DNA of 64,000 nt from Motilimonas cestriensis (GTDB lineage Bacteria; Pseudomonadota; Gammaproteobacteria; Enterobacterales; CBDFNC01): NCBI RefSeq assembly GCF_021295315.1, contig NZ_JAIMJA010000018.1:22948-86947 (forward strand), given 5' to 3'. A program made the position numbers and the translations under genes. Below are positions 34,881 to 45,689 of this stretch, piece by piece. Each line of letters opens with the position of its first letter. Within the stretch, counting starts at the first letter, position 1. The notes beneath the pieces are model-generated. The model worked only from the letters and a program-made list of their open reading frames with translations. It was not told where the DNA came from and searched no databases.

Positions 34881-35740
34881 GCCTTAGCCTCCGCAATTTG
34901 GTTTAAATAACCAATGGCCAGTGACAAATCTTGTTGCTCGAAAGGCGCTTGGCTGTAACATGCTTTTTCAAATAGCAAAGTGATTTGATAAAGGGGCTGC
35001 GCTGGCAAGTTTCCTTGACACAAAAGCAGGTAAAACTCATGCGCTGTTTGCGCAGGTTGCCGCACTAGCTGATATTGCTCTGCAAGTAGTTGCAATAATT
35101 GTTGATAGCATTCAATGATCTGTTGTTTACCCGCAGCTTGGCTAGTTTGCATGATTTGTGCTTGGTTTTTGGCTAACGTAGCCAGTGGTGGCTCGGTATC
35201 GACATCTTCACTTGGTTGTTTGGGCTTTTGCCCTTTTCGCAACATGGGCGCGGCAATTAACCCTAACAACGCTGCTAAAATAGCCGCAATAATCCAAGGG
35301 TTTATTTGAATTAATTGGCGTATCTGCTGCTGCAGTTGTTCTGGATCTGTCTTTGTCCAAAGGGGTAATGGTTGTTCATTCACATCGGAGACTGGCCTTT
35401 CTTGCTCAGTCACAACAGCAGGTAAGTATTCAGTTTGCTCTGTTTCCACCGCATTCATAAACAAGGTAAATAAACCAAAGAAAAGTACCATGCCGATGGC
35501 GTAAGCAATCACAATTTGTCGAATATGCGCTGCATTAAACAGGATAAAAAAGCATCCGCCGGCAATCACAATCATAAAGCCGATGAGAGGGATCCCCATT
35601 GGGCTGCCAAGCATAATATTTAAGGCATCTTTATAATACTCTGGCACCTGGGTTTGCAATGCGATGCTGTCGATGCAGGAAAGCAACAAAGCCGCCAGTA
35701 TAAAAGCCGCCAGGTAGAAACGAGTGGCGCGATTTAGCAT
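34877..35740 (-). CDS. DUF4129-type membrane protein
   Basis: 287 aa. Four hydrophobic segments are arranged in two pairs. The C-terminal 80 residues (IIECYQQLLQLLAEQYQLVRQPAQTAHEF) have the DUF4129 look, the domain that normally ends transglutaminase-like TgpA proteins. It is the first gene of the operon. The promoter lies in the 325-bp gap shared with the divergent GDPD gene. Confidence 0.72.
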   Translation of the reverse strand: MLNRATRFYLAAFILAALLLSCIDSIALQTQVPEYYKDALNIMLGSPMGIPLIGFMIVIAGGCFFILFNAAHIRQIVIAYAIGMVLFFGLFTLFMNAVETEQTEYLPAVVTEQERPVSDVNEQPLPLWTKTDPEQLQQQIRQLIQINPWIIAAILAALLGLIAAPMLRKGQKPKQPSEDVDTEPPLATLAKNQAQIMQTSQAAGKQQIIECYQQLLQLLAEQYQLVRQPAQTAHEFYLLLCQGNLPAQPLYQITLLFEKACYSQAPFEQQDLSLAIGYLNQIAEAKA

Positions 35741-36065
35741 TGAATAGTCCTTTTATTACACCCGCAAGAGCGATATATAGCACTTTAAAATCATGTATAT
35801 AGACTTGCTTAGCTCAATGAATTTAGATTATATACTTCAGGCAAAATATATCTGACCAAAAATGCGTAATTGCAGAAATTTACGAATTTGACGTGAAAAA
35901 CTTGAAAAATAGCGCAAGGCAAGGACCTACACGGGTAGCTACTACAATTAAATAGCTCATTTATGCTCACAAAACTTTCATTCATACTTGTTTTATGCGT
36001 CACATTAACCACTTAGTGTAACCATTCTTTTTATAATTATTATATCTATTCAATGGAGCCATAAC
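35741..36065. other. Divergent intergenic region, no gene seen
   Basis: 325 bp between the DUF4129 operon and the GDPD gene. It is AT-rich with several short promoter-like hexamers but no confident operator, RNA or reading frame. The GDPD ribosome-binding site (ATGGAGCC, 8 bp before the ATG) is clear. Confidence 0.5.
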
Positions 36066-37361
36066 ATGTCGATAAGTTGGAAACGTAAACTGGGAATGGT
36101 CGGTGCATTAAGTAGCGTGTTGTTACTTAGCGCCTGCAATGACAACGATAAAGTTGAAACAACGGTAAAAGAAGTGATTAAAGAAACCGTTAAACCCGAT
36201 GCTAAATCGGTTACTGTTGGCCCTCGCCCACTGTTTTTAGTATCAGAAATGCAATCAAGCCCACTGAAAACTAAGCTAGAACAATGTGCATCTGGCCCAT
36301 TTTATCGCAGCGATTTTTCCATTGGTCACCGCGGCGCTGCATTACAGTTTCCTGAGCATACCAAAGAGTCTTACCAAGCAGCGATTGATACCGGCGCTGG
36401 CGTAGTAGAGTGTGACGTTACCTTCACCAAAGATAAAGAGCTGGTTTGTCGCCATTCGCAATGTGACTTAGCCACCACAACTAACATTCTGGCCATTCCT
36501 GAATTAGCAAGTAAGTGTTCAGTGCCATTTAGCCCAGCCGATCCGGCTAACGGCGTAAAAGCCACCGCGACCTGTTGTACCAGTGACATTAGCTTAGCTG
36601 AGTTTAAAACCTTAAAAGGTAAAATGGACGGCAGTAACCCTAATGCAACCACTGTTGAAGAATTTATGGCGGGTACCGCATCATGGCGCACAGACCTATA
36701 TTCTGGCAATGGTACGCTGATGACCCATGCCGAAAGTATCGCGTTATTTAAAGCCGCTGGCGTTAAAATGACGCCAGAGCTTAAATCTGCCAGTGTGACG
36801 ATGCCGTTTGATGGCTTTACTCAACAAGACTACGCGCAAAAAATGATTAATGAATATACTGCGGCTGGTGTTGCCGCTGCTGATGTTTACCCACAATCAT
36901 TTAACTTAGAAGATGTTAAATACTGGATAGCCAATACGCCAGAGTTTGGCCAACAAGGTGTTTATTTAGACGACCGTTACGATTTAGCTAACTTTGACCC
37001 ACAAAATGCAGCGACTTGGTCACCATCAATGACTGAGCTAGCAAGCGATGGCGTTAAAATTATCGCGCCACCACTGTGGGTATTGTTAACTTTGGATGCA
37101 AACAACAACATCGTCCCTTCGGAATACGCCAAAGCGGCTAAAGCAGCTGACCTGAAAATTATTACTTGGACGTTAGAGCGCTCAGGCCTACTCAGCCAAG
37201 GCAATGGCGGTTGGTACCATCAGTCAATTGCTAACGCCATTGATAACGAAGGCGATACTTTTGAAGTGCTAGACGTGCTAGCAAAACAAGTAGGCGTGAT
37301 AGGTGTATTCTCTGACTGGCCAGCGACAGTCACTTACTACGCAAACTGTATGGATAAATAA
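36066..37361 (+). CDS. Glycerophosphodiester phosphodiesterase-like lipoprotein
   Basis: 431 aa. A lipoprotein signal ends LLLSAC, so the protein is anchored in the envelope. The GDPD domain shows the catalytic pair in [14 protein letters not shown] and the metal residues in [23 protein letters not shown] Cys-rich insert (CSVPF, TCCTSD) is present, as in plant/bacterial GlpQ-like enzymes. The C-terminal half contains [12 protein letters not shown]. It should release glycerol-3-phosphate from deacylated phospholipids. A hairpin terminator follows. Confidence 0.85.
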   Translation: MSISWKRKLGMVGALSSVLLLSACNDNDKVETTVKEVIKETVKPDAKSVTVGPRPLFLVSEMQSSPLKTKLEQCASGPFYRSDFSIGHRGAALQFPEHTKESYQAAIDTGAGVVECDVTFTKDKELVCRHSQCDLATTTNILAIPELASKCSVPFSPADPANGVKATATCCTSDISLAEFKTLKGKMDGSNPNATTVEEFMAGTASWRTDLYSGNGTLMTHAESIALFKAAGVKMTPELKSASVTMPFDGFTQQDYAQKMINEYTAAGVAAADVYPQSFNLEDVKYWIANTPEFGQQGVYLDDRYDLANFDPQNAATWSPSMTELASDGVKIIAPPLWVLLTLDANNNIVPSEYAKAAKAADLKIITWTLERSGLLSQGNGGWYHQSIANAIDNEGDTFEVLDVLAKQVGVIGVFSDWPATVTYYANCMDK

Positions 37362-37380
37362 TCACCACAACTTAGATACT

Positions 37381-37405
37381 AAACGGCTGGAAACAGCCGT
37401 TTATT
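37381..37405 (+). terminator. Hairpin terminator
   Basis: AAACGGCTG-GAAA-CAGCCGTTT followed by ATT, 20 bp after the GDPD stop. Confidence 0.75.
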
Positions 37406-38001
37406 CCTTCACACCCTTGAGCAAGATTATCTACCACGCTCAAAAACGAAAATCTTTCGGCTCAACCTGTAACTTAATTTATGCCCACCAGCAAAGGCGA
37501 ACCATCTAGCTAGCCCTTTAGTGACAAAATTTTAATGTTACTCACTTCAACCACAAGTTTAAGGCAATAACCCAAAAAAGCATGATGGCATAACTAATAT
37601 AATTCCAAAGTAAACCCGAGTTTTGGATAAGCAGAATAGTATATTTTTACTGCGAAAACGCGATAGATATATCCCTATACGCTTTGGTAAAACAGTTGCC
37701 CTTGCTCAATAGTAAACCAGCAACAAGCTTGGCAATAAATATGCCTTAGCGTAACGCTTTCGCTGATAGGTAGTTCATCACAAAACACCTTACACCTTGG
37801 ATTATCTTCGACATCGTTTAGTAAAAGTTTTTCCAGTCAGCAAAAAATAACATTCTCGGCAGCAGCTAATGGAAAAAATTACAGCGCTAATAACGCGACT
37901 ATTATGCTTTTTTATAAATATACCCTCTGGCTATAAAGTCGAGTTGCAATGTAAGCAACACGGTCAAACCAAAACGATAAAGTGTAATTGTTGTTTTTTT
38001 A
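37406..38001. other. Intergenic stretch; one weak cysteine-containing frame
   Basis: 596 bp without a convincing gene. On the minus strand, 37675-37836 is an open frame of 53 codons starting only at CTG, with CKVFC and IYCQACCW, which resembles a zinc-ribbon fragment. There is no ribosome-binding site, so it may be a remnant. Nothing else is recognisable. Confidence 0.3.
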
Positions 38002-39318
38002 CTATTTCTGATACTTCTCTATAAGTGCACCTGTTTCGTTTCCTTCCGACGTCCCATCGGGAAAGTTTATAATATAATCAAAGATATCTGTCTGATTTAC
38101 AGTAACTTCAGCGCCCCCCTTTAAGTTAGGTATACTGTAAGGCTCATTTTTAAGAAGGCCTGTGATAACGTTATCCTTCCAAGATAAAACTTCAACCCAC
38201 ATCCATTCAGTGCCTCCTTCTGGAGTAGTAAATGGCGCCTTCACCTGTATAAACTTACCTGGGTCTAAACCCTCATTAAAATCACTTCTTAGCCCATTCA
38301 GCTTTTCCTTAGCTCTTTGACTTGCAGCCATTATCAATGAATTATGCTGAACATATGATATATTGTCTTCCGACCCAAAAAGACTAGATAACAAGCTTTC
38401 ATGCTTTTCACTCAACGACTTACCTTTGATATTCTGAAACAACAGCTCAATAATATAGTTGTTTGGATCACCTTCTTCCCACTTTCCTTCCCCTGTCTGA
38501 ATTAGCAGCTTAGATTCAGCATTCTTTTTGAGTGTTGGAATCAACGCCGTCTTGTATTCAGTTTCCACAAGGTTACCTATATTCAGTTCAAGATCGCCAT
38601 CTTTAGTTAGGGAAGCCCCTTCTGCAATAGATTGCGCAACTAGGTTAATTAAACTACCCATAGATCGGTTTGACGACCAAGAGAAATCATTCACTACGAT
38701 ATCGGGTAAACCAAACTTGACCATTCCTAAAGTAATAGCCCTAACCCCTTCGTTGTTTTTGTAAGCGTGAATAACTGTATGGTCTCTCACGTTTGGCATA
38801 CTGCCACCCCACGAATCTATTCGTTGTTCTTTCCATGCAAGTGGGGTAAATAACTCTCTGGTTTCAGAGTCCCAAATTACGCCACCAGAAGACTCTGAAA
38901 ATTGATACAGCGAATTGGTTGCTTCTCTTAGTCCGGCAAAGGACAGATTATATGGGTAGGCTATATCGATAATGATTGCCAAGTTTGATTTTTCTATTCG
39001 AGTCACTTGCCCCTTATCAAGCCCTCTTCCAAAATATGCGAGATAACTTGCATCAGGTACCGGATATGATGCTTTTAAATCTTTTATTATTTTGTGTGAC
39101 AACACCGGCTTTGAAGCAGACTCAGGCAGTTCATCTACCATATCGAACTGCTTAAACTTTTCGACTAACAAAGACGTGTCTATATCAACCTTTTCTGGGT
39201 AGTAATAAATAATAGTTCTATATCTAATATCAGGCTCTACAGAGGAAGCAAAGGATATTCCAACGGTTGAGAGAACCACAACCAAAAAAGATAAAACATG
39301 TTTCATGTGGACGCCCAC
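38002..39318 (-). CDS. Secreted protein with C-terminal DUF2314 domain
   Basis: 438 aa. Signal peptide MKHVLSFLVVVLSTVGISFASS. The C-terminal 85 residues (FIQVKAPFTTPEGGTEWMWV, then GLLKNEPYSIPNLKGGAEV) have the DUF2314 pattern; the large N-terminal region is unassigned. The start is placed at the GTG 39318 because AGGAG lies 9 bp before it, whereas the ATG at 39306 has none at proper distance. It has no operon partner. Confidence 0.75.
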   Translation of the reverse strand: MGVHMKHVLSFLVVVLSTVGISFASSVEPDIRYRTIIYYYPEKVDIDTSLLVEKFKQFDMVDELPESASKPVLSHKIIKDLKASYPVPDASYLAYFGRGLDKGQVTRIEKSNLAIIIDIAYPYNLSFAGLREATNSLYQFSESSGGVIWDSETRELFTPLAWKEQRIDSWGGSMPNVRDHTVIHAYKNNEGVRAITLGMVKFGLPDIVVNDFSWSSNRSMGSLINLVAQSIAEGASLTKDGDLELNIGNLVETEYKTALIPTLKKNAESKLLIQTGEGKWEEGDPNNYIIELLFQNIKGKSLSEKHESLLSSLFGSEDNISYVQHNSLIMAASQRAKEKLNGLRSDFNEGLDPGKFIQVKAPFTTPEGGTEWMWVEVLSWKDNVITGLLKNEPYSIPNLKGGAEVTVNQTDIFDYIINFPDGTSEGNETGALIEKYQK

Positions 39319-39514
39319 TATTTATTACTCCTAATAAAACAATCTTGGCTGTGCATACCATTGCTACGCCGCCACTTCGTAAATGTGTGTAGTGACACTG
39401 TGAATTTGGCTACCTACGAATTCGCATAGTCCCAACAACCGATAGCGATCAAACCCTAGTGACCACCGACATAAGGTGTGCTGGTTGTATAGTGATTTAC
39501 CTTGCCGTTTAGCT

Positions 39515-40126
39515 TCACAATTTTAGCTCTATCATCGGCTTCCACATTTCATACAGCTCTGCTTCTGAGGGGACTTCGCCATGTTCAAGTTTACGGATCA
39601 CTTTACATGGGTTGCCAAAGGCTAAGCAGTCTTCGGGGATGTCTTTTGTGACAATACTGCCAGCGCCAATCACGCTGCGTGCGCCGATGGTGACTCCGTC
39701 TACTACCACAGAGCCAGCACCAATCCAAACACTGTCACCAATATGAATAGGATTGCCTAATGCCAAAGGCAATACACGCTCAGCAATATCAAGTGGGTGC
39801 CCTGCTGTGCTGATCACCACATTCGGCCCAATTTGCACATAACGGCCAAAATACACTGGGGCAATATCTAAAATAGTTACCCCACTGTTTAAGAAGCCCC
39901 CTTCGGCAAAATGGATATTTTTGCCCATGTCGCAGTAAAAAGGCGGTACGATATTCGCGCCATTATGACTACCAAGAATGTCACCCAGTAGCTTGGCTTT
40001 TAATGCGTGCTGCGAAGGCCGAGCGTGGTTAAAGTCATAAAGCTTCTCTTTCATTTGAGTTTGCGATTCAAACAACTCAGGGTTAATAGTAAGCTGTACT
40101 TCAAAATCAGATATTTTATGGCTCAT
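39515..40126 (-). CDS. Sugar O-acetyltransferase, hexapeptide-repeat (maltose/galactoside acetyltransferase type)
   Basis: 203 aa. It shows the family's N-terminal acceptor cap, then left-handed beta-helix repeats (FYCDMGKNIHFAEGGFLNSG, PVYFGRYVQIGPNVVISTAG, IGDSVWIGAGSVVVDGVTIG). The catalytic His is in ISTAGHPLD and the C-terminal end is AFGNPCKVIRKL. It transfers acetyl from acetyl-CoA to a sugar hydroxyl. It appears intact, unlike the related maa at 30183. The 39319-39514 gap contains only an imperfect inverted repeat. Confidence 0.88.
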   Translation of the reverse strand: MSHKISDFEVQLTINPELFESQTQMKEKLYDFNHARPSQHALKAKLLGDILGSHNGANIVPPFYCDMGKNIHFAEGGFLNSGVTILDIAPVYFGRYVQIGPNVVISTAGHPLDIAERVLPLALGNPIHIGDSVWIGAGSVVVDGVTIGARSVIGAGSIVTKDIPEDCLAFGNPCKVIRKLEHGEVPSEAELYEMWKPMIELKL

Positions 40127-40256
40127 TGTCTAGCGCCTCTCATTATAGCAATGCTACATCCTATTCTTATGAAAAAGATAATCAACCGTTAGTGCCAGTA
40201 AAATAGAGTGAGTTCAAAAACTTACACTTTCATTTACCGACTCTATCGTTAAGTTA

Positions 40257-40961
40257 TTAGTCTTCCATTTCTCGGGCTTTAGACAAGGCCGAAGCAACCA
40301 TTCCAGCGGGAATAGACACCACACCTAAGCCAATAATTAAGATAAAAAAGGTGAAAATCTTGCCGCCCACCGTAATCGGGTATATGTCGCCATAGCCCAC
40401 GGTAGTTAAGGTTGCAACGGCCCACCATAAGCTATGAAATATGGAGCTAAAAGCCTCGGGTTGTACTGGGTTTTCAAAATAGTAAATCCCAACCCCAGCT
40501 AAATAAAGGATGATCAATGAGGCGAACAGAAATAAAGTTAATTCTTCTTTTGCAATGATAAAGGCACGGTAAAAGCGCTGTGATGCTGCGCTATAACGCA
40601 CTAGCTTTAAAATACGCACCAACCGCAACAATCTGAAGGCACGAACAGAACGTAAGTCTAATCCGGTAGCAAGGTAAAACGGTAAAATGGCAAGTAAATC
40701 AACCATGCCAAAAAAGGAGAAAATATACCTTACTTTACTGTCAGCCACCGCTACTCGAGCAATATACTCGACGGTGAAAATAAACACGGTAACAGCTTCA
40801 AACCAAAAGAGATTAGTTCTTAACTCGGCACTGATATTCGGTAAGGTTTCAACAGAAAAGCTGACCAGTGATAGAACGATCATGATCTGCGTGAAAATTT
40901 CAAAGCGGCGACCGATGGCAGTATTGTTATCCTCAACCATGTTTTTAATCGTTTTTATCAA
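40257..40961 (-). CDS. Voltage-gated K+ channel-like ion transporter
   Basis: 234 aa, six hydrophobic helices. An S4-like voltage sensor has regularly spaced arginines (RSVRAFRLLRLVRILKLV), and the selectivity filter is TTVGYGDIYP. The fold is that of 6-TM K+ channels (KvAP-like). The C-terminus is short with no regulatory RCK domain. Confidence 0.88.
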   Translation of the reverse strand: MIKTIKNMVEDNNTAIGRRFEIFTQIMIVLSLVSFSVETLPNISAELRTNLFWFEAVTVFIFTVEYIARVAVADSKVRYIFSFFGMVDLLAILPFYLATGLDLRSVRAFRLLRLVRILKLVRYSAASQRFYRAFIIAKEELTLFLFASLIILYLAGVGIYYFENPVQPEAFSSIFHSLWWAVATLTTVGYGDIYPITVGGKIFTFFILIIGLGVVSIPAGMVASALSKAREMED

Positions 40962-41037
40962 GTTGACTCCTCATTAATTGCATCCCTGGGTAGATCAACT
41001 TGTATTGTAAGCAAAATTAACACCGACATGGAAATAT

Positions 41038-41190
41038 TTAAATTTTGCTCAAGGATTGCTTGTTTCGATCGCCACTGCAACGTTTAGAGCAATATTTAAC
41101 CTCGGCCCAATTACGTTGCCATTTCTTACGCCATGTAAAAGGCCGCTGACATACGGGGCAAATTTTGCTGTCTAAGTGTGCTTTTTTCAT
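41038..41190 (-). CDS. DUF2256 zinc-ribbon small protein
   Basis: 50 aa, below usual gene-finder limits. It has [14 protein letters not shown] and a second knuckle YCSKRC, giving four zinc-ligand cysteines, plus the family's [10 protein letters not shown] block. DUF2256 genes are commonly adjacent to photolyase/cryptochrome genes, as here (20 bp downstream of one, same strand), so it is probably co-transcribed. Function is unknown. Confidence 0.85.
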   Translation of the reverse strand: MKKAHLDSKICPVCQRPFTWRKKWQRNWAEVKYCSKRCSGDRNKQSLSKI

Positions 41191-41210
41191 TACTTTATCA
41201 CTGCTCCTGG

Positions 41211-42644
41211 TCACGTTAGCCTAACATGTCGCTGCAACAAGCGACTGGCCTCTTGCTTCACTTTTGGCTTGTCGCGCCATTGCCATAACAGGGCTTGCGC
41301 GGCCTTGTAACTGACTTTTAAATCAACAATTGGCTCGGGGTAATCGACACCCAATTTAACGCCATAGAATAACTGTTCCATATCAGTCATTTGCCAAGGA
41401 GTATGCACTATTTGTGCAGGTAACTCGGCTAACTCTGGGCACCATTTTTTAACAAATTCGCCGTCAGGGTCTTTTTCAAGCCCTTGCTTTACTGGACTAT
41501 AAATCCGAATAGTATTGATCCCAGTGACCCCAGCTTGCATTTGAAATTGGCTGTAATGGATACCCGGTTCAAAATCTAAAAAAAGTGCGGCTAAATGCGC
41601 CACTCCACTACGCCAATCAACAGCAAGGTGATGACATAAAAAACTCACCAGCATGGCGCGCATGCGAAAATTGATGTATCCGGTTGCTAATAAACAACGC
41701 ATACACGCATCAACCATGGGGATCCCCGTTTGGCCTTGTTGCCAAGCAACGAGGTATTGTTTGGCTTGCTCACCTTCAGCTCTAGGCAAATCAAAGTAAC
41801 CACGATTAACTGGCTCAAACTCCATTCGGCATTCGCTTTCAAATTTTTGTATGAAATGACAATGCCAATGCAGTCGAGCGCTTAACGCCACTAAACTGCG
41901 CCGCCAGCCGGGTCGCTGCCAATGGCTTAATAGGGTTTGATATACTTGGCGCAAGCTCAAGTTACCCCATGCTAAATGGGCTGACAAACGAGAGCAATGA
42001 CGCTGACTGAGTTGTGGGCTAGACAATGAATAGGCATAGTCTTTACCCCGCTGATGATAAAAATCGTCCATTACTTGCCACGCCGATGTTTCACCTCCTC
42101 GCTGAAATCCCTCATTGCTAGCTTCTATATTCATAAGCTGAGCTTCTTCTACTTCGCACCAGTTAACACCATTCACATCTACATCAAACGTTGTCGAACG
42201 CATCACCGTTTGCCAGTGCTTGTCCCAATGATGTCGCTGCGACAAACCACGAATAACCGCTGCGTAAGGTGATTCAAACCAATTAATATTGTGTTGTTGG
42301 CACCAATTAGCGACCCCTTTATCGCGCTCAAATGTGTTGGCTAAGCCAACTTCTTGGTGGGAATAAATCGCGGCTATTTGGAAACGCTGCTGTAACAAGG
42401 CAAAGGTTTCCAAAGCATTAAGGTGTGAACAATATAAGGCGCGAGTAGGTAGTCGCTGCTGAATGTCCACCAGCGACTCATGTACAAAACGCCAATGACG
42501 CGATGAGTAATGGGGATCATTGAGTAATATCGGCTCAAAGCAATATAACAACAATACAGGTAGCCCCGTTGCGGCAGCCTCATATAAAGGTTGGTGATCC
42601 TGTAACCGTAAATCTCGCTTTAACCAAACAACTGCAATGCTCAT
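41211..42644 (-). CDS. Cryptochrome/photolyase family protein
   Basis: 477 aa flavoprotein. The N-terminal photolyase domain opens with [17 protein letters not shown]. The C-terminal FAD domain shows the tryptophan-rich surfaces and binding residues in [21 protein letters not shown], and [14 protein letters not shown]. It repairs UV dimers or acts as a light sensor; the subclass (CPD, 6-4 or DASH) is not decided from sequence. It is followed by DUF2256. Confidence 0.88.
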   Translation of the reverse strand: MSIAVVWLKRDLRLQDHQPLYEAAATGLPVLLLYCFEPILLNDPHYSSRHWRFVHESLVDIQQRLPTRALYCSHLNALETFALLQQRFQIAAIYSHQEVGLANTFERDKGVANWCQQHNINWFESPYAAVIRGLSQRHHWDKHWQTVMRSTTFDVDVNGVNWCEVEEAQLMNIEASNEGFQRGGETSAWQVMDDFYHQRGKDYAYSLSSPQLSQRHCSRLSAHLAWGNLSLRQVYQTLLSHWQRPGWRRSLVALSARLHWHCHFIQKFESECRMEFEPVNRGYFDLPRAEGEQAKQYLVAWQQGQTGIPMVDACMRCLLATGYINFRMRAMLVSFLCHHLAVDWRSGVAHLAALFLDFEPGIHYSQFQMQAGVTGINTIRIYSPVKQGLEKDPDGEFVKKWCPELAELPAQIVHTPWQMTDMEQLFYGVKLGVDYPEPIVDLKVSYKAAQALLWQWRDKPKVKQEASRLLQRHVRLT

Positions 42645-42952
42645 GTTTTGCCATTAATTAATATGTGACTAAAAATGTGAGATGGTCTGCTCAAGCTACA
42701 ATATTTGTTGTGCTTTGCTGAGTCAGGCATAGAGAAAGTTAACGTACAAGCAAATAAACTGGTTCACTCTACGCGACATAATTTATCACTGTTAGCCCTT
42801 GAATAGTGGTGATCAATTTTCCTTACTTCTGTAAGACGATGTAAAAATATGACTAAATTTATCTGCTTATTAGTCAAAGCGACTATTCATTCGCTACATT
42901 TACATGCAATCATGTATTAAAATTTATAATCACTCCGCAACGGTTAACAAAT

Positions 42953-44419
42953 ATGAAAACCCAAAGTAAAATGTTTTCACTTCTTTTTATCGCACTATTT
43001 ATTGAATCCGTCGCGATGTCATTTGTGCACTCGACCTATCTTGAAGTCGTTTTTATCGGCTTACCTGCGCTTTTCGTTCCGCTCTATCTTATTAAGTCGG
43101 CGCCAACAAGTGCCTTGACCCGTCACGTTTCAGCCATGGCGGCGATGATTTTTGCTTGTTTACATATCCATCAAATGAACGGTTTGATTGAGGTGCATTT
43201 CGAGATATTTATTTTGATGGCATTCTTGATTATTTACAGTGACTGGAAGGTGTTTATTACCGCCGTTTCGGTGGTGGCAGTGCATCACGTTTCATTTTAT
43301 TTTTTACAAATGAACAACGCGGGAGTTTACATTTTCGATCCTGATCGATTGATGTTTTCAACGGTAATTATTCACGCGGTTTACGCCATCGTCGAGTCAA
43401 TCGTGGCAGGCTATATCGCCAAAACCCTTAGAGATGATAGTTATGTTGGCGCTGAGCTTGCAACTATCACCAAACAACTAACTCAAAACAAGCAATCAAT
43501 TGACTTAACATTACGCGTAAATAGCAAGAAAAGTAAAACACTACGTGGTTTTAACGAATTACTAGAGCTACTTAATACCCTCATACATGACGTTAAAACC
43601 CAAGCCAAAGAATTAGTAGTTAACACAGCAACCTTAGCTGAACTGAAAGAGTCGTTAAATACTTCTGCCAATATTAAACGCCAAGAAACCGATAGCATTG
43701 CCTTGTCCGTTGAACAAATGCTCGACACGGTTAATATGATCGCTAATCAAGCAGGGCAACTTAGCACTCAAATGACCCAAGCCAACAAGTTAAGTCGCTT
43801 AACCGAAAATAACGTCAATGACATAAATAGTAAAAACCAACATTTACACGATGCGTTAAGTAGTACCAGTGAGCAAATTCAACAGCTAGCACAGGCCAGT
43901 GAAGTGATCACCAGCGTGCTTGAGGACATTACCAGTATCGCCGACCAAACCAACTTACTGGCACTCAATGCCGCCATCGAAGCTGCACGAGCCGGTGAAC
44001 AAGGGCGTGGTTTTGCGGTAGTGGCTGATGAAGTGAGAGCCCTTGCCAATCGCACTAAAGACAGCACCACTAAAATTGCCAAAACAATCAATGAACTAAA
44101 CACCCATTCAAAAAGCTCAACGCAAGCGATGCAAGCTTGTATTAGTATTGTTGATGGGGTTATTGGCGTTGCCGCTTCAGCCAACGAGCAAATGAAAGAG
44201 ACCTCGCAATTAGTCAGCTCTGCAAACGAAATCGCTAACTCGGTAGCCAGTGCCGTCAATGAGCAATCTGATGCTACCGCCAGTATTGCCACCAGCACAG
44301 AAAATATGAAACTCAACAGCCAAGACGACCTCTCGCGGATAGCGCAGCTTTCTATCGAAACCGATAACATTAAACGTGCGACCGAAACACTAGAGCATGA
44401 TATTGAAAGCTTCAAATAA
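42953..44419 (+). CDS. Methyl-accepting chemotaxis protein
   Basis: 488 aa. The N-terminal 175 residues are a cluster of about five to six hydrophobic helices rather than a classic periplasmic sensor, so the ligand sensing is within or near the membrane. A coiled-coil signalling domain follows, with the conserved hairpin tip [35 protein letters not shown]. It signals through CheW/CheA, which are not in this window. The end overlaps the next gene by 23 bp. Confidence 0.9.
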   Translation: MKTQSKMFSLLFIALFIESVAMSFVHSTYLEVVFIGLPALFVPLYLIKSAPTSALTRHVSAMAAMIFACLHIHQMNGLIEVHFEIFILMAFLIIYSDWKVFITAVSVVAVHHVSFYFLQMNNAGVYIFDPDRLMFSTVIIHAVYAIVESIVAGYIAKTLRDDSYVGAELATITKQLTQNKQSIDLTLRVNSKKSKTLRGFNELLELLNTLIHDVKTQAKELVVNTATLAELKESLNTSANIKRQETDSIALSVEQMLDTVNMIANQAGQLSTQMTQANKLSRLTENNVNDINSKNQHLHDALSSTSEQIQQLAQASEVITSVLEDITSIADQTNLLALNAAIEAARAGEQGRGFAVVADEVRALANRTKDSTTKIAKTINELNTHSKSSTQAMQACISIVDGVIGVAASANEQMKETSQLVSSANEIANSVASAVNEQSDATASIATSTENMKLNSQDDLSRIAQLSIETDNIKRATETLEHDIESFK

Positions 44420-44963
44420 CCCCGCGTTAACCCAACAGGCTTTAACGCACCACGTTAGGCGCCATCATGTCGTTATTGTGGTGGTTTGGGTTATTAGCAC
44501 ATTAATAGCCGCCAGTTATTTTATTAATGCACGACTGGTTGAGTTTGATCCAAACGGCAAGCTACAACAAAACCGCCAAGGTTTTGTGATGTCTTTATTA
44601 GCACAAGCTCAGCTGGATCCTCTGGCAATGGATAACACTATTATCCATTTCACTAGTGAGGGTTGCGTTTGTAATTCTTATAGCCAAGCGCACAAACAAA
44701 CCCTTAATCAGCAAGCAATAAGCAATGGTTATCAAGTTATCAACCTAACAATGACGGCAGCTTTACGTGAATTAGTGCCAGCGACGCCCGCCGCGTTGGT
44801 CATGAGTAACGAAGGTAAATTGGTTTACTTTGGTCCTTATTCGGAAGGTTTAGCTTGCTCTAGCTCTAATAGTCTTATTGAACTAGCAATAAATAATTTT
44901 AATAAAGGCTTTAATCCTGAGCTGATCATCGATAAGGCCAAAGGCTGTTACTGTCAGGCATAG
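44397..44963 (+). CDS. DUF6436-like membrane-anchored thioredoxin-fold protein
   Basis: 188 aa. There is one N-terminal transmembrane helix ([19 protein letters not shown]) and then a domain with Cys pairs at [10 protein letters not shown] and CYC. The core [22 protein letters not shown] resembles a redox or thioredoxin-like domain of DUF6436. It starts within the end of the chemoreceptor gene, suggesting co-transcription. Function is unknown. Confidence 0.7.
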   Translation: MILKASNNPALTQQALTHHVRRHHVVIVVVWVISTLIAASYFINARLVEFDPNGKLQQNRQGFVMSLLAQAQLDPLAMDNTIIHFTSEGCVCNSYSQAHKQTLNQQAISNGYQVINLTMTAALRELVPATPAALVMSNEGKLVYFGPYSEGLACSSSNSLIELAINNFNKGFNPELIIDKAKGCYCQA

Positions 44964-45087
44964 ATAAGCACTACAAAGCCATCTTATTTGAACCATTAGT
45001 CTATAGTGATCCATGAGTAACATCATAAAAAATGTCACTGCTCACTGTTAGAATGGTTAGGGTTTCAACAACATAATAAGGATTTTT

Positions 45088-45345
45088 ATGATTAAGCAAC
45101 TAGCAACAGAAACAATCGCATTACTGGGTGGCAGCGACAACATCACCGAAATAGATCACTGTATTACACGGGTACGCATCAAGGTAGCCGATTACGCTAA
45201 AGTCGACTTTCCCCAACTAAGTAAAGAATATGACAGCGCGGTAAAAGGCGTAGTTGAAGGCAGTGTTCATCTCGTGGTTAATCAATACAAGCACGATTTT
45301 ACTACCGGTGATATCGCAACCGAGCTTAAAGCGCTTAAAGGCTAA
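45088..45345 (+). CDS. Stand-alone PTS EIIB domain (glucose family)
   Basis: 85 aa. It equals one glucose-type EIIB domain: ALLGGSDNITEIDHCITRVRIKV, with phosphorylation Cys25, and a conserved VKGVVEGSVHLVV. There are no EIIA, EIIC or HPr genes nearby. It could act as a regulator or as a partner of an EIIC elsewhere; such orphan EIIB proteins are known. AAGGAT upstream is the ribosome-binding site. Confidence 0.83.
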   Translation: MIKQLATETIALLGGSDNITEIDHCITRVRIKVADYAKVDFPQLSKEYDSAVKGVVEGSVHLVVNQYKHDFTTGDIATELKALKG

Positions 45346-45393
45346 ACCTCCCCTTCCAAAGGCCTGCTAATTCATCCACCCCAGCACGGACCT

Positions 45394-45440
45394 TGCAGCT
45401 CGCTTCTTGGCAAAAAACACTGTGTAGAAAGCGAGCTGCA
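45394..45440. terminator. Long inverted repeat between EIIB and acnA
   Basis: TGCAGCTCGCTT (45394-45405) is repeated inverted at 45429-45440 around a 23-base spacer, followed by TTGTTTGTTA. A likely transcription stop after EIIB. The remaining 250 bp to acnA is AT-rich, probably holding the acnA promoter, without an operator I can name. Confidence 0.5.
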
Positions 45441-45689
45441 TTGTTTGTTACATCGTTAATCTTTACTCGACTTTCAAATAATAAACCATAATGACTAGAC
45501 CAAACTAACGACTCATTAATCAACGATCCTTTTTTGAAATGCGAAAGGGAAAGATGTTAGGTTAAATAGGTCATCACTTATTAATCAACCTTAACTCGGC
45601 GTTTTTATCATTCCGAGTACAGTTAATCAGCTTAACCATAAGTTGTGTTAATCAGGGTTTTAGTTACCGATTTATTAAGGAGATAATGA

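Noticed and set aside
39434..39490. Possible attC or palindromic recombination site
   Set aside because: Imperfect inverted repeat around ACAACC/GGTTGT only; lacks both attC core boxes.
43483..44415. Long antisense frames opposite the chemoreceptor
   Set aside because: Regular heptad codon pattern of the coiled coil leaves the opposite strand open; no gene features.
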